Part shown: piece by piece, positions 45,784 to 57,540 of the stretch
Layout of the letters: each line of letters opens with the position of its first letter
Position numbering within the stretch: position 1 is the first letter of the stretch
Assembly (NCBI RefSeq): GCF_964355755.1
Contig: NC_092680.1
Coordinates: forward strand, 14,177,001-14,237,000
Source: Antedon mediterranea
Lineage: Eukaryota > Echinodermata > Crinoidea > Comatulida > Antedonidae
Length of the DNA stretch: 60,000 bases
Direction: 5' to 3'
Made by a program: the position numbers and the translations under genes
The notes under the pieces: model-generated
Database searches by the model: none
Told to the model about the DNA's origin: nothing
The model's input: the letters and a program-made list of their open reading frames with translations, nothing else

Positions 45784-45990
45784 CTTTTGTCACGTTTTCG
45801 GTAATTAATTGTCTTCTTCGCTCTCACTATCTGATTCGTCACTGTTCTCATCATCCGAGTTAAAGGAGTCGTTCTCAGCAATCGCTCGTTCAATTCTGTT
45901 GGAAGAATCTCGCTTTTACACCACAAAGGCCCCATGCAAATCGTTATCGCCAACGCACCATCCGTTATTGTCTTGGGGTTTCGGCAACTC
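45784..45990 (-). pseudogene. Decayed coding remnant in the left arm, acidic C-terminus
   Basis: One minus-strand frame reads FYELPKPQDNNGWCVGDNDL, hits a stop, then continues SSNRIERAIAENDSFNSDD and an Asp/Glu/Ser-rich end before TAA. The right arm keeps YELPKPQDNNGWCVGDNDL in its plus strand (about 47813-47870), then diverges and stops. A peptide kept in both arms and ending in an acidic tail suggests ancestral coding sequence. The family is not recognised. The longer open frame at 45780-46073 is in another register. Confidence 0.4.
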
Positions 45991-46348
45991 GTAAAATCGG
46001 TGTTAGTGCGAGCCTCCACAGATCCTGACTTGATAGTTCGATCATCGTGCGTCGTATATGTTGATGCAAGCATCTACGCGACGGTGGAAAGTTAGCTAAT
46101 TTTTAAATCAATGTTTTTTTAACACTGATTATTCCGGGTTTTTTTTCTTGCATTTCCTGCGAAAAAAGTCAAATCTAAGTTCATCGGTAGGCCTACTCCT
46201 TGCTTTCGAACGGAATCCATATAATAACAGGCACGTGAACTATTCCAGTTCCAACATTAACTCTTCTTCTCCTTTCCAACTTTCTCCTACTTTCTTGAAA
46301 ACCTCTTCAAATTTTGGATATTTTTCGACAAGTTTAATGGCCTTGTGG

Positions 46349-46570
46349 AGCCGTGAAATGTGCAAAAAGTCACATTTGTGCAAACAGCCACATTTGTGTA
46401 AACATTTTACCTTTAAATGTGCAAACAACCACATTTGTGCAAACATTTTACCTTCAAATGTGCAAATCTGTAAAAATTCATTACCCGCAAATGTGCAAAC
46501 ATCTCGCCGTTAAATGTAAAAACGATCAGTTTTGACGTTAAATGTGCAAAAGGTAATCTACAAATGTGCA
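46349..46570 (+). repeat. ACATTTGTGCAAA motif cluster, left arm
   Basis: At least eight AAATGTGCAAA or ACATTTGTGCAAA words in about 220 bp, both orientations. It is matched inverted at 47190-47385. Confidence 0.85.
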
Positions 46571-47955
46571 AAGCATTTCTTCAACCAAACTCCTATTCCA
46601 TTTTATATTTTTGGTTCGTAGGTCTTTCAGAGTAGAAATAACAATAGGAAAAAGAGTATAATAAATTTAAAATGTTCAATATCATAACTAATTATACTGT
46701 TGTATTTTATTATAATCAAAGGCTCTAAATCGCCTCGGCTAAATTCAAGTCGGCCCCAAGTCAACTCGCCCTGAAGTCAACTCGGCCTCAAGTCAACTCG
46801 GCCTCACGTCAACTCGGCCAAAAACTAATCGGTCAACCATGGAGGGGTCAACTAACATTCACATTCATTATAATATTCATCCCTATAACATGCGTACTTC
46901 GTTTTTATTATTTTTCTTCTGTTCATTAGACTTATTTTGTCCCATTCATTTGCACTTTTGCGTTTCATACTTTAAGGTGGCCTAGTTGACGTGAGGCCGA
47001 GTTGACTTCAGGGCGAGTTGACTTAGACGGGTTAAAGCCTTTGATCATAATAAAATACAACAGTATAATTAGTTATTATGATATTGAGCATTTTAAATTT
47101 ATTAGACTCTTTTTCCTATTGTTATTTCTACTCTGAAAGACCTACGAACCAAAAATATAAAGTGTAATAGGAATTTGACTGAATAAATGATTTGCACATT
47201 TGTAGAATACCTTTTGCACATTTAACGTCAAAACTGACCGTTTTTACATTTAACGGCGTGATGTTTGCACATTTGCGGTTAATGAATGTTTACAGATTTG
47301 CACATTTGAAGGTAAAATGTTTGCACAAATGTGGTTGTTTGCACAAATGTGACTTTTTGCACATTTCACGGCTCCACAGGCCTTTAATTTTCCTTTTCCC
47401 TTGAAAGCGCTGGTCGTGCCGCACTTTGTGAACGCATGCAGCCGGCCCTAGAATGGCATTACATCGACTTGGGGTGATTTCAGTGGCTAAACTGGTGAGA
47501 TTGGTTATTCGTCGATTCCTGCCACTGCCTGTATCGAATAGGACTTTTGCAATAATGGACGAAACAAAATGTAACAACATAAAAAAAAACATCGCTGTCT
47601 TATATGGATCCCGATCGAAAGCAACGGGTACCGATGAACTTAGATTTTACTTTCTTCGCAGGAAATGCAAGGAAAAAGACGGATAATCAGTGTTAAAAAA
47701 CATTGATTTAGCTAACTTTCCACCGTCGCGTAGATGCTTGCATAAAACATATACGACGCACACGATCGAACTATCAAGTCATGATCTGGAAGCTCGCACT
47801 AACGCCGATTTACGAGTTGCCGAAACCCCAAGACAATAACGGATGGTGCGTTGGCGATAACGATTTGCTGGGGCCTTTGGTGTGAAAGGGAGATTCTTCC
47901 AACAGAATCGGATGATGAGAACAGTGACGAATCAGATAGATTCGATAGATATTAT

Positions 47956-48086
47956 TAACATAATAAACCTAAATTTCGTCACAGGGGGTTGAACATTTCG
48001 TTTCGTTTATTTTAAACAATTCTCTACGCATACATAAAAATACAAGATGTTACATATTAAAATGCATGTGCAGAAGTGAGCCTAAA
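47956..48086 (+). repeat. Satellite-linked segment (LINE-3 flank)
   Basis: GTCACAGGGGGTTGAACATT, TTTCGTTTCGTTTATT and ACAAGATGTTACATATTAAA recur at 54216-54330 and 55325-55440. It is the flank of LINE-3 and travelled with it in the satellite higher-order unit. Confidence 0.8.
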
Positions 48087-49135
48087 TTCAAATTCAAATA
48101 TTCTTTATTCATCCTCAATCATGAAAATATACAACAACAAAATATGAGAACATAAAAAAGATGAAAAGGAAACACATAAAAACTCAAAAGAGCTTGATTA
48201 GTTGTGTCCCCCTAAGTCCCTAAAAACTAGCCTAAAAAACTAAAACATAAATAATAAAAAAAGCTAAATCCTGCAACAAGTATAATTTTTAAAATTATTT
48301 GTAATATGATAATAAATGTTCTTTAAACAATGATTTAAATATATATATTGAGTTGGTACTTTGTAGTTCGTAATTCAAGTCATTCCACAATTTGGGTCCC
48401 ACACATGACACAGTAAAACTAGTAGAAGTACGATTACGTTTTCTGAGTCTCATTTTGTCTTTAGATCTTGTATTATAATTATGGTAAGAACCATTTTTAA
48501 TAAAGAGCGATGAAAAACGCACGTCCTGATTAGTAGTAACATTATACATGAAAAGCCCAATTTGGTACTTATTGATATCCGCAATTTTAAGAAGTTTAAA
48601 TTTATAGAAACATTCAGTCATTGAATCATTAAACTTTGACCATGTTATAGCTCGTAATGCCCTTTTCTGGAGTTTAAATAACTCATCTAAATAACTTGGA
48701 AATGTGCTACACCATATTATGTTGCAATAATTTAATACTGGTTCAATGAGTGATTTGTATATTGTCCAGAGAGCATAGGTTGGTAAAAAATGTCTTACTT
48801 TATATAGTATGCCTACATATCGAGATATTTTCCTAGCTGTAACATTGATAAGTTTTTTTTTTAACAAACATTTTAGATTGTGTAATGTGATGTAGTTTAA
48901 AATTTTCAATATTATAAAATTTAACAACTGTATACTGACAGTACTGGTGACCTGCAATATTACTAGCTGATTGACCAGTTGTTTATTTAAAAGAAAAAAA
49001 ATATTTTCAAAAGAATGAAGTCTACCAAACCCTCGACCTTTAACATCATAAAACAATTTAAGAATGACAGATTTTGGATTAGATATTTTAGCCATTAATC
49101 AACCTTAAGAAGTAGGCCTATCTGGTTATATGCTG
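48087..49135 (-). mobile_element. LINE-3: 5'-truncated CR1-like retrotransposon
   Basis: The coding part is at 48295-49095. The 3' UTR lies at 48087-48294 and ends with an AATAAAG signal and a short TTTGAAT tail (around 48090-48110), a CR1-like 3' end. Two internally deleted copies of its 5' part lie in the satellite (54330-54590, 55443-55690). Confidence 0.82.
48295..49095 (-). pseudogene. LINE-3 C-terminal RT region
   Basis: 266 residues. It has the post-RT segment of CR1/Jockey-type ORF2: LINVTARKISRYVGILYKVR, TIYKSLIEPVLNYCNIIW, LDELFKLQKRALRAI, NYNTRSKDKMRL and FTVSCVGPKLWNDL. The catalytic RT motifs and the endonuclease are missing because of 5' truncation. The first ~60 residues are less typical and may already be altered. 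Confidence 0.82.
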
Positions 49136-49139
49136 TGGA

Positions 49140-49295
49140 AAGAACCCCCACCCAATTTCTGTGATAATCGCATTTAAAACAATTTTTTTTTGTATTGATA
49201 ATTGACATAGTGTTGAGAACTGATCGATTATGAAAAAATAATGATGAATATCGATTCAGAACTTCTTTAAACAAAGGGGGGTCATTCCTTCACAG
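49140..49295 (+). repeat. Satellite monomer separated from the main array
   Basis: It contains TTGACATAGTGTTGAGAACT, GATGAATATCGATTCAGAAC and GGGGGGTCATTCCTTCACA. It is cut at CACAG (49295) by the BEN-like transposon. The array continues at 52158 with AGGGGGTTGGAAATTTT. Confidence 0.88.
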
Positions 49296-49483
49296 CCCTT
49301 ACCAAAGGAGAATGCTTAAATAGCCTTCGCTAACCATTCACTAGGCATTCGAATGCTAATTTACAGGTAATTTTTAGAATTTAGGCATTCATGGTTTAAA
49401 ACCACTTAATCGGAATGCTAAGAAAAGTTTCCAAGCATTCTTTAGGAATGCTTACAAGAGTCAATAAGCATTCAGAAGCTATC

Positions 49484-49800
49484 CCGAATGGTAGTGTGAA
49501 TGCTAAGTTCATTGGTAGCATTCAGGGAGATATTTTGAATGGTAGTGTGAATGCTAAGATCATTGGTAGCATTCAGGAAGAGATTTTGAATGGTAGTGTG
49601 AATGCCAAGATCATTGGTAGCATTCAGGGAGATATTCTGAATGGTATTGTGAATGCTAAGAACATTGGTAGCATTCAGGGAGATATTTTGAATGGTAGTG
49701 TGAATGCTAAGAACATTGGTAGCATTCAGGGAGATATGTTGAATGGTAGTGTGAATGCTAAGATCATTGGTAGCATTCAGGAAGAGATTTTGAATGGTAA
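49484..49800 (+). repeat. 60-bp tandem repeat (about 5 units) with GAATGC and GCATTC
   Basis: The unit is GAATGGTAGTGTGAATGCTA followed by an ATTGGTAGCATTCAGG part, 60 bp long. Because 60 is a multiple of three, both strands remain open (plus 49415-49816 and minus 49472-49828). The plus frame gives a 20-residue repeat (NGSVNAKIIGSIQGDIL). I treat it as a terminal binding-site array rather than a protein, because the hexamers continue elsewhere in the arms. Confidence 0.85.
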
Positions 49801-49960
49801 ACAGGGAAATAATTGAATGCTCAACCAATCAGATCAATCCTCACCAACTGCCAAAAAAACAACCACCAATTCAAATTCAAGAGACCAAATGGCTAGAGAA
49901 AGGCTGAGTTGAGTGAGTGAGGATGCCTACAGTAGACTGCAGCCTTCCTTCTTTTTACAG

Positions 49961-50004
49961 CTTACCTGCTGGCAAACCTGACACAGATTTTGCTGATATA
50001 AAAG
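49961..50004 (+). other. Possible small exon of the transposon gene
   Basis: It follows TTCCTTCTTTTTACAG and precedes GTATTGTA. The open frame is LPAGKPDTDFADIK plus one base, in phase with either downstream exon. It is short, so the evidence is weak. Confidence 0.3.
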
Positions 50005-50584
50005 GTATTGTAGCTAGTTGCTATACTTGTTCTTTTATCATTCTGTATTTGGCTACTAACTAGCTAGGCCTAATAATAATAGGAGGATCAGTATAGCCAC
50101 ACACAGCCTACTAAGTTGAGTTCAGCAGAGAGGGACCAGGGCTAGGCTACAGTAGATAGTGAGTGGTTTGGGATTCAGTGGTGGTAGTCCTATCAAAAGT
50201 CGAATCCCCTAAGTCACTCCCTGGTTATATTGTGTAGCTGGCCTAGGCTAGTTATAGTATACTCTAGAACCACATTGTATCACTTATCAAAAAGAAGGGC
50301 TAACTAAACTATAAAAGCAATTTTAAATAAAAGCAGTTTTCACTCCATCGTTTATTTTATTATAAGACAATGGGATGATGGAGGCATTTTTATGCCATGG
50401 CAGATTATTTCCTTAATTCCAACATTTGAAATGAATAAAAACAGTAACACAACATGTATTTATTTTAAAAAGGGTAAATATTAAATAAAATCCTTTTTAT
50501 TAAACCTGAATGATACTAATATAATAGTCCTTCTACAGACTAGAGAATATAGTGCATAATTCAGTTTTATCTGCTATATACTGA

Positions 50585-50666
50585 CTGTTCATAAAGGAAC
50601 ATAGAAAACAAAATAAAGAGTCCAACAGGAGTGCATTGGACAAATCATCTGTTGATGCCATTAGAG
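50585..50666 (+). other. Possible penultimate exon, BEN-like
   Basis: Open to GAG|GTATTT. The frame ends KESNRSALDKSSVDAIR plus one base, which joins in phase to the next exon. ALDKSSVDAIREY resembles the LDP.KL.AI..YV helix of BEN domains. The exon start is uncertain (50585-50620), and the polypyrimidine tract is poor. Confidence 0.4.
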
Positions 50667-50870
50667 GTATTTAACTATAAATTTTAAACCTATTTTAACA
50701 TGTTCATGTCTTATAAACATGCCTTCAATGATCAATTAAATATGAGGGAAAATTGAATCCCACCATTTCTCTTTGTTTTAATTGCTTAATCATTCTTTTT
50801 ATCTTTAATTTCTTTTCACAGGGTGTCGGTTTTTTATTTCATTAACATATTTCAATATTTTTTTTTGCAG

Positions 50871-50983
50871 AGTATATCAAGGTCGTGGCAGTAAAAAATG
50901 ATTGGACTCGTGTTAGCCTGGTAGAATTTAACAAGAAGTTTGTGTCTAAATGCACCAATGCACGCAGGAGTCTATATAAATAG
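50871..50983 (+). other. Probable terminal exon, C-terminal part of a BEN-like domain
   Basis: It is preceded by a strong acceptor (TTTTTTTTTGCAG). The frame gives EYIKVVAVKNDWTRVSLVEF, then a ~14-residue segment with KCTNARRS and a stop TAG at 50981-50983. BEN domains end in helices with a W, an IN..C and a CR..RR cluster; the spacing of W, F-N, K-C and R-R here fits. BEN domains bind DNA, so a role in recognising the hexamer arms is attractive but inferred. Upstream exons for the rest of the domain were not found. Confidence 0.5.
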
Positions 50984-51579
50984 ATAAATATTTTATATAT
51001 AATTTTTATTTTCATTTATCATATCTTTATATTCTCAATTTTGTCCAAGTATTCTCACTTCCACAGATAAAGTGCTAGTGTTGCCAATAGCTCTGCTAAT
51101 TGATAATTTTTTAGCTTTTTGCTTACTTTAGTTTGTATCTCCATTGAGATCCACAGCATTGTCATTTTTTTCAGTAATTTGCCTTTTATATATAGTGTAT
51201 ATATATATTTCTTTGAAGATGCCTCCATAAGGAAATTCATGGTGTCAATTGAAGTTTTAAATTAAATATTTTAAAGTAGTTAATTTTGATAATTGTTCAT
51301 TTGTATATGGCCTTTTTGTCATATACAGTATAAGTATTACACTCTCTTGCTGTTTATACGTTTGATAGCTTTTTGATACTTTATTTCTGTTTGGGAATGT
51401 TAAATATCGAGTATCGACGAAAATATATTAATTAAATTTGATTTTTTAATAATTAAAGTAAAGACATCTTTTATTTTAATGTCTCTTATTGTATATTTGA
51501 AGAATGTTTTCGCTTTTCATTTTAGATTCTTCATAAAAAAAGTGAGAAATCTGGATCACAACATTTCCCACTGTAGAAT

Positions 51580-52150
51580 TTGAATGCTTTAGCATTCAAT
51601 TCGCTCACTAGCATTCACAGTGTAACAGTGTACCAATATTTGAATGTGTAGTTTTGAATGCTAGACCACGCCCACTAAAAAAGCTCAATAGCACATTCAT
51701 CTACTAGCATTCGAATGCTAGGCTAGCATTCGAATGCTAGCCTAGCATTCCCCTACTAGCATTCGAATGCTAGGCTAAGCCTTCCAGATTTAGCATTCGA
51801 ATGCTAGTATAGCATTCAACTAGTAGCATTCGAATGCTACTTTTAGCATTCGAATGCTAGTGCTACCATTCATGCTTAGCTCATTTACATAATTCGGCTC
51901 CCTGGAAGGCTTAGCGAAGGCTTAGTGAATGCTAAGAAGCATTCGAAGGAAGGCTTAGCGAAGGCTTAGTGAAGGCTTAGCGAAGGCTTAGTGAATGCTA
52001 AGAAGCATTCGAATGCTAAATTCAGTCATTGAATGCTTATATACCACTAGTATTCGAATGCTAAGTATTAGCCCTTCGAATGCCAATAATAGCATTCCAG
52101 GAGTAGCATTCGAATGCTTTGTGAATGGTAAGCGAAGGCATTCAGCTTTG
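51580..52150. repeat. Right arm: AGCATTCGAATGCT palindrome field
   Basis: More than 20 GCATTC or GAATGC words, many as AGCATTCGAATGCTA, plus an AAGGCTTAGCGAAGGCTTAG repeat (51906-51985). This is a higher density than in the left arm. Confidence 0.9.
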
Positions 52151-52157
52151 GTAAGGG

Positions 52158-55100
52158 AGGGGGTTGGAAATTTTAGATAGGCCATGAAAACGAACCCCCC
52201 CTCCAATTTCTATGATATTCTGATTTAAAACCAAATTTTGCTTTATTGATATTTGACATAGTGTTGAGAACTGATCGATTATGAAAAAATAATGATGAAT
52301 ATCGATTCAGAACTTCTCTAAACAAAGGGAGTCATTCCTTCACAGGGGGGTTGAAAATTTTAGATAGGCCATGAAAACGAACCCCCTCCAATTTCTATGA
52401 TATTCTGATGTAAAACCAAATTTATTTTGTATTGATAATTGACATAGTGTTGAGAACTGATAGATTATGAAAAAATAATGATGAATATCGATTCAGAACT
52501 TCTTTAAACAAAGGGGGGTCATTCCTTCACAGGGGGGTTGGAAATTTTAGATAGGCCATGAAAACGAACCCCCCCTCCAATTTCTATGATATTCTGATTT
52601 AAAACCAAATTTTGCTTTATTGATATTTGACATAGTGTTGAGAACTGATCGATTATGAAAAAATAATGATGAATATCGATTCAGAACTTCTCTAAACAAA
52701 GGGAGTCATTCCTTCACAGGGGGGTTGAAAATTTTAGATAGGCCATGAAAACGAACCCCCTCCAATTTCTATGATATTCTGATGTAAAACCAAATTTATT
52801 TTGTATTGATAATTGACATAGTGTTGAGAACTGATAGATTATGAAAAAATAATGATGAATATCGATTCAGAACTTCTTTAAAGAAAGGGGGGTCATTCCT
52901 TCACAGGGGGGTTGAAAATTTTAGATAGGCCATGAAAACAAACCCCCCTCCAATTTCTATGATATTCTGATTTAAAACCAAATTCATTTTGTATTAATAA
53001 TTGACATAGTATTGAGAACTGATCGATTATGAAAAAATAATGAAGAATATCGATTCAGAACTTCTTTAAACAGAGGGGGGTCATTCTTTCACAGGGGGGT
53101 TAACAATTTTAGATAGGCCATGAAAACAAACCCCCTCCAATTTCTATGATATTCTGATTTAAAACCAAATTCATTTTGTATTAATAATTGACATAGTGTT
53201 GAGAACTGATCGATTATGAAAAAATAATGAAGAATATCGATTCAGAACTTCTTTAAACAGAGGGGGGTCATTCTTTCACAGGGGGGTTGAACATTTTAGA
53301 TAGGCCATGAAAACGAACCCCCCTCCAATTTCTGTGATAATCGCATTTAAAACCAATTTTTTTTGTATTGAAAATTGACATAGTGTTGAGAACTGATAGA
53401 TTATGAAAAAATAATGATGAATATCGATTCAGAACTTCTTTAAACAAAGGGGGGTCATTCCTTCACAGGGGGGTTGAAAATTTTAGATAGGCCATGAAAA
53501 CAAACCCCCCTCCAATTTCTATAATATTCTGATTTAAAACCAAATTCATTTTGTATTAATAATTGACATAGTATTGAGAACTGATCGATTATGAAAAAAT
53601 AATGAAGAATATCGATTCAGAACTTCTTTAAACAGAGGGGGGTCATTCTTTCACAGGGGGGTTGAAAATTTTAGATAGGCCATGAAAACAAACCCCCTCC
53701 AATTTCTATGATATTCTGATTTAAAACCAAATTCATTTTGTATTAATAATTGACATAGTGTTGAGAACTGATCGATTATGAAAAAATAATGAAGAATATC
53801 GATTCAGAACTTCTTTAAACAGAGGGGGGTCATTCTTTCACAGGGGGGTTGAACATTTTAGATAGGTCATGAAAACGAATCCCTCCCCCCTCCAATTTCT
53901 GTGATAATCGCATTTAAAACCAATTTTTTTTGTATTGATAATTGACATAGTGTTGAGAACTGATAGATTATGAAAAAATAATGATGAATATCGATTCAGA
54001 ACTTCTTAAACAAAGGGGGGTCATTCCTTCACAGGGGGGTTGACAATTTTAGATAGGCCATGAAAACGAACCCCCCTCCGATCCAATTTCTATGATATTC
54101 TGATTTAAAACAAATTTTTGTTTGTATTGATAATTAACGTAGTGTTGAGAACTGATCGATTACAATAAACATAATGATGAATACCGATTCAAAACTTCTT
54201 AAAACTGAGGAGGAAATTTCGTCACAGGGGGTTGAACATTTCGTTTCGTTTATTAAACAATTTTCTACGCATACATAAAAAAAAACAAGATGTTACATAT
54301 TAAAATGCATGTGCAGAAGTGTGCCTAGATAAGTTTTTTTTTTAAAACAAACATTTTAGATTGTGTAAGGTGATGTAGTTTAAAATTTTCAATATTATAA
54401 AATTTAACAACTGTATACTGACAGTACCGGTGACATGCAGTATAACTAGCTGATTGACCAGTTGTTTATTTTAAAAAAATATATATTTTCAAAAGAATGA
54501 ATTCTACCAACCCCTCGACCTTTAACATCATAAAACAATTTAAGAATGAATTAATCAACCTTAAGAAGTAGGCCTATCTGGTTATATGCTGTGGAAAGAA
54601 TCCCCCCCCCCTCCCACCCCCTCCAATTTCTGTGATAATCGCATTTAAAACCAATTTTTTTTTGTATTGATAATTGACATAGTGTTGAGATCTGATCGAT
54701 TATGAAAAAATAATGATGAATATCGATTCAGAACTTCTTTAAACAAAGGGGGGTCATTCCTTCACAGGGGGGTTGAAAATTTTAGATAGGCCATGAAAAC
54801 AAACCCCCTCCAATTTCTATGATATTCTGATTTAAAACCAAATTCATTTTGTATTAATAATTGACATAGTGTTGAGAACTGATCGATTATGAAAAAATAA
54901 TGAAGAATATCGATTCAGAACTTCTTTAAACAGAGGGGGGTCATTCTTTCACAGGGGGGTTGAACATTTTAGATAGGTCATGAAAACGAATCCCTCCCCC
55001 CTCAAATTTCTGTGATAATCGCATTTAAAACCAATTTTTTTTGTATTGATAATTGACATACGGTAGTGTTGAGAACTGATAGATTATGAAAAAATAATGA

Positions 55101-57540
55101 TGAATATCGATTCAGAACTTCTTAAAGAAAGGGGATCATTCCTTCACAGGGGGGTTGACAATTTTAGATAGGCCATGAAAACGAACCCCCCTCCGATCCA
55201 ATTTCTATGATATTCTGATTTAAAACAAATTTTTGTTTGTATTGATAATTAACGTAGTGTTGAGAACTGATCGATTACAATAAACATAATGATGAATATC
55301 GATTCAAAACTTCTTAAAACTGAGGAGGAAATTTCGTCACAGGGGGTTGAACATTTCGTTTCGTTTATTAAACAATTCTCTACGCATACATAAAAAAAAA
55401 CAAGATGTTACATATTAAAATGCATGTGCAGAAGTGAGCCTAGATAAGTTTTTTTTTAAAACAAACATTTTAGATTGTGTAAGGTGATGTAGTTTAAAAT
55501 TTTCAATATTATAAAATTTAACAACTGTATACTGACATGCAATATTACTAGCTGATTGACCAGTTGTTTATTAAAAAAAAATATATATTTTCAAAAGAAT
55601 GAATTCTACCAACCCCTCGACCTTTAACATCATAAAACAATTTAAGAATGAATTAATCAACCTTAAGAAGTAGGCCTATCTGGTTATATGCTGTGGAAAG
55701 AACCCCCCCCCCCCTCCCACCCCTCCAATTTCTGTGATAATCGCATTTAAAACCAATTTTTTTTTGTATTGATAATTGACATAGTGTTGAGATCTGATCG
55801 ATTATGAAAACATAATGATGAATATCGATTCAGAACTTCTTTAAACAAAGGGGGGTCATTCCTTCACAGGGGGGTTGAAAATTTTAGATAGGCCATGAAA
55901 ACAAACCCCCTCCAATTTCTATGATATTCTGATTTAAAACTAAATTCATTTTGTATTAATAATTGACATAGTGTTGAGAACTGATCGATTATGAAAAAAT
56001 AATGAAGAATATCGATTCAGAACTTCTTTAAACAGAGGGGGGGTCATTCTTTCACAGGGGGTTGAACATTTTAGATAGGCCATGAAAACGAACCCCCCCC
56101 CCTCCAATTTCTATGATAATCGCATTTAAAACCAATTTTTTTTTGTATTGAAAATTGACATAGTGTTGAGAACTGATAGATTATGAAAAAATAATGATGA
56201 ATATCGATTCAGAACTTCTTTAAACAAAGGGGGTCATTCCTTCACAGGGGGGTTGAAAATTTTAGATAGGCCATGAAAACAAACCCCCTCCAATTTCTAT
56301 GATATTCTGATTTAAAACCAAATTCATTTTGTATTAATAATTGACATAGTGTTGAGAACTGATCGATTATGAAAAAATAATGAAGAATATCGATTCAGAA
56401 CTTCTTTAAACAGAGGGGGGTCATTCTTTCACAGGGGGGTTGAACATTTTAGATAGGCCATGAAAACGAACCCCCCTCCAATTTCTGTGATAATCGCATT
56501 TAAAACCAATTTTTTTTGTATTGAAAATTGACATAGTGTTGAGAACTGATAAATTATGAAAAAATAATGATGAATATCAATTCAGAACTTCTTTAAACAA
56601 AGCGGGGTCATTCCTTCACAGGGGGGTTGAAAATTTTAGATAGGCCATGAAAACAAACCCCCCTCCAATTTCTATGATATTCTGATTTAAAACCAAATTC
56701 ATTTTGTATTAATAATTGACATAGTGTTGAGAACTGATCGATTATAAAAAAATAATGAAGAATATCGATTCAGAACTTCTTTAAACAGAGGGGGGTCATT
56801 CTTTCACAGGGGGGTTGAAAATTTTAGATAGGCCATGAAAACAAACCCCCTCCAATTTCTATGATATTCTGATTTAAAACCAAATTCATTTTGTATTAAT
56901 AATTGACATAGTGTTGAGAACTGATCGATTATGAAAAAATAATGAAGAATATCGATTCAGAACTTCTTTAAACAGAGGGGGGTCATTCTTTCACAGGGGG
57001 GTTGAACATTTTAGATAGGTCATGAAAACGAACCCCCCTCCAATTTCTGTGATAATCGCATTTAAAACCAATTTTTTTTGTATTGAAAATTGACATAGTG
57101 TTGAGAACTGATAGATTATGAAAAAATAATGATGAATATCGATTCAGAACTTCTTTAAACAAAGGGGGGTCATTCCTTCACAGGGGGGTTGAAAATTTTA
57201 GATAGGCCATGAAAACAAACCCCCCTGCAATTTCTATGATATTCTGATTTAAAACCAAATTCATTTTGTATTAATAATTGACATAGTGTTGAGAACTGAT
57301 CGATTATGAAAAAATAATGAAGAATATCGATTCAGAATTTCTTTAAACAGAGGGGGACTTTCTTTCACAGGGGGGTTGAAAATGTTAGATAGGCCATGAA
57401 AACGAACCCCACTCCAATTTCTATGATATTCAAAACCAAATTTTGTTTGTATTGATATTTGACATAGTGCTGAGAACTGATCGATTATGAAAAAATAATG
57501 ATGAAAATCGATTCAGAACTTTTTTAAACAGAAGGTACCA
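52158..57540 (+). repeat. ~190-bp satellite array, about 25 monomers
   Basis: Each monomer runs from AACCCCCCTCCAATTTCTAT through TTGACATAGTGTTGAGAACT, GATTATGAAAAAATAATGA and ATATCGATTCAGAACTTCTT to CACAGGGGGGTTGAAAATTTT and AGATAGGCCATGAAAAC. Monomers begin with a C-run and end with a G-run, so neighbouring edges can pair. Several subtypes alternate (ATTAATAATTGACAT with AATGAAGAAT; ATTGATAATTGACAT with AATGATGAAT), giving a higher-order pattern. LINE-3 remnants are embedded at 54230-54600 and 55340-55700. Confidence 0.93.
54216..55700 (+). repeat. Higher-order satellite unit (~1.1 kb) with LINE-3 remnants
   Basis: The block GTCACAGGGGGTTGAACATT to TATCTGGTTATATGCTGTGG occurs at 54216-54593 and again at 55335-55695, separated by the same series of satellite monomers. 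Both copies share the same internal LINE-3 deletion (GCCTAGATAAG junction), so the deletion came before the duplication. Confidence 0.85.

Larger units (their letters stand above)
45780..47955. repeat. 2.2-kb long inverted repeat (near-palindrome)
   Basis: Left arm 45780-46850 and right arm 46975-47955 with a ~125-bp spacer. Pairing is discontinuous but ordered. CTGATTCGTCACTGTTCTCA at 45832 pairs near 47935; GTCGCGTAGATGC-type words pair near 47730; GGAGCCGTGAAATGTGCAAA at 46349 pairs near 47375; and the AAAATACAACAGTATAATTA word pairs at 46690/47060. AGTCAACTCGGCCT words lie next to the spacer. The arms contain ACATTTGTGCAAA clusters (46350-46570, 47195-47385). Probably a foldback transposon; ends and target duplication are not resolved. 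Confidence 0.85.
49296..52157 (+). mobile_element. DNA transposon with GCATTC/GAATGC-rich arms and BEN-like exons
   Basis: The termini CCCTTACCAAAG and CTTTGGTAAGGG are perfect 12-bp inverted repeats, followed by GAATGC words. A possible 2-bp duplication AG flanks it (49294-49295, 52158-52159). The satellite around it gives the empty site. Both ends are packed with GCATTC/GAATGC hexamers, often as the palindrome AGCATTCGAATGCT (49330-49820 and 51580-52140). The interior holds splice-like exons. Superfamily not assigned: no DDE domain is seen. Confidence 0.82.

Noticed and set aside
46148-46535. Cys/His-rich open frames (repeated HICAN and similar words) as zinc-finger proteins
   Set aside because: The repeats are direct translations of the ACATTTGTGCAAA motif cluster, and equivalent frames exist on both strands.
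49415-49828. A secreted or structural repeat protein with 20-residue repeats
   Set aside because: The 60-bp period keeps both strands open at once, and the hexamers that make up the unit continue outside the frame. It is better explained as an arm repeat of the transposon.
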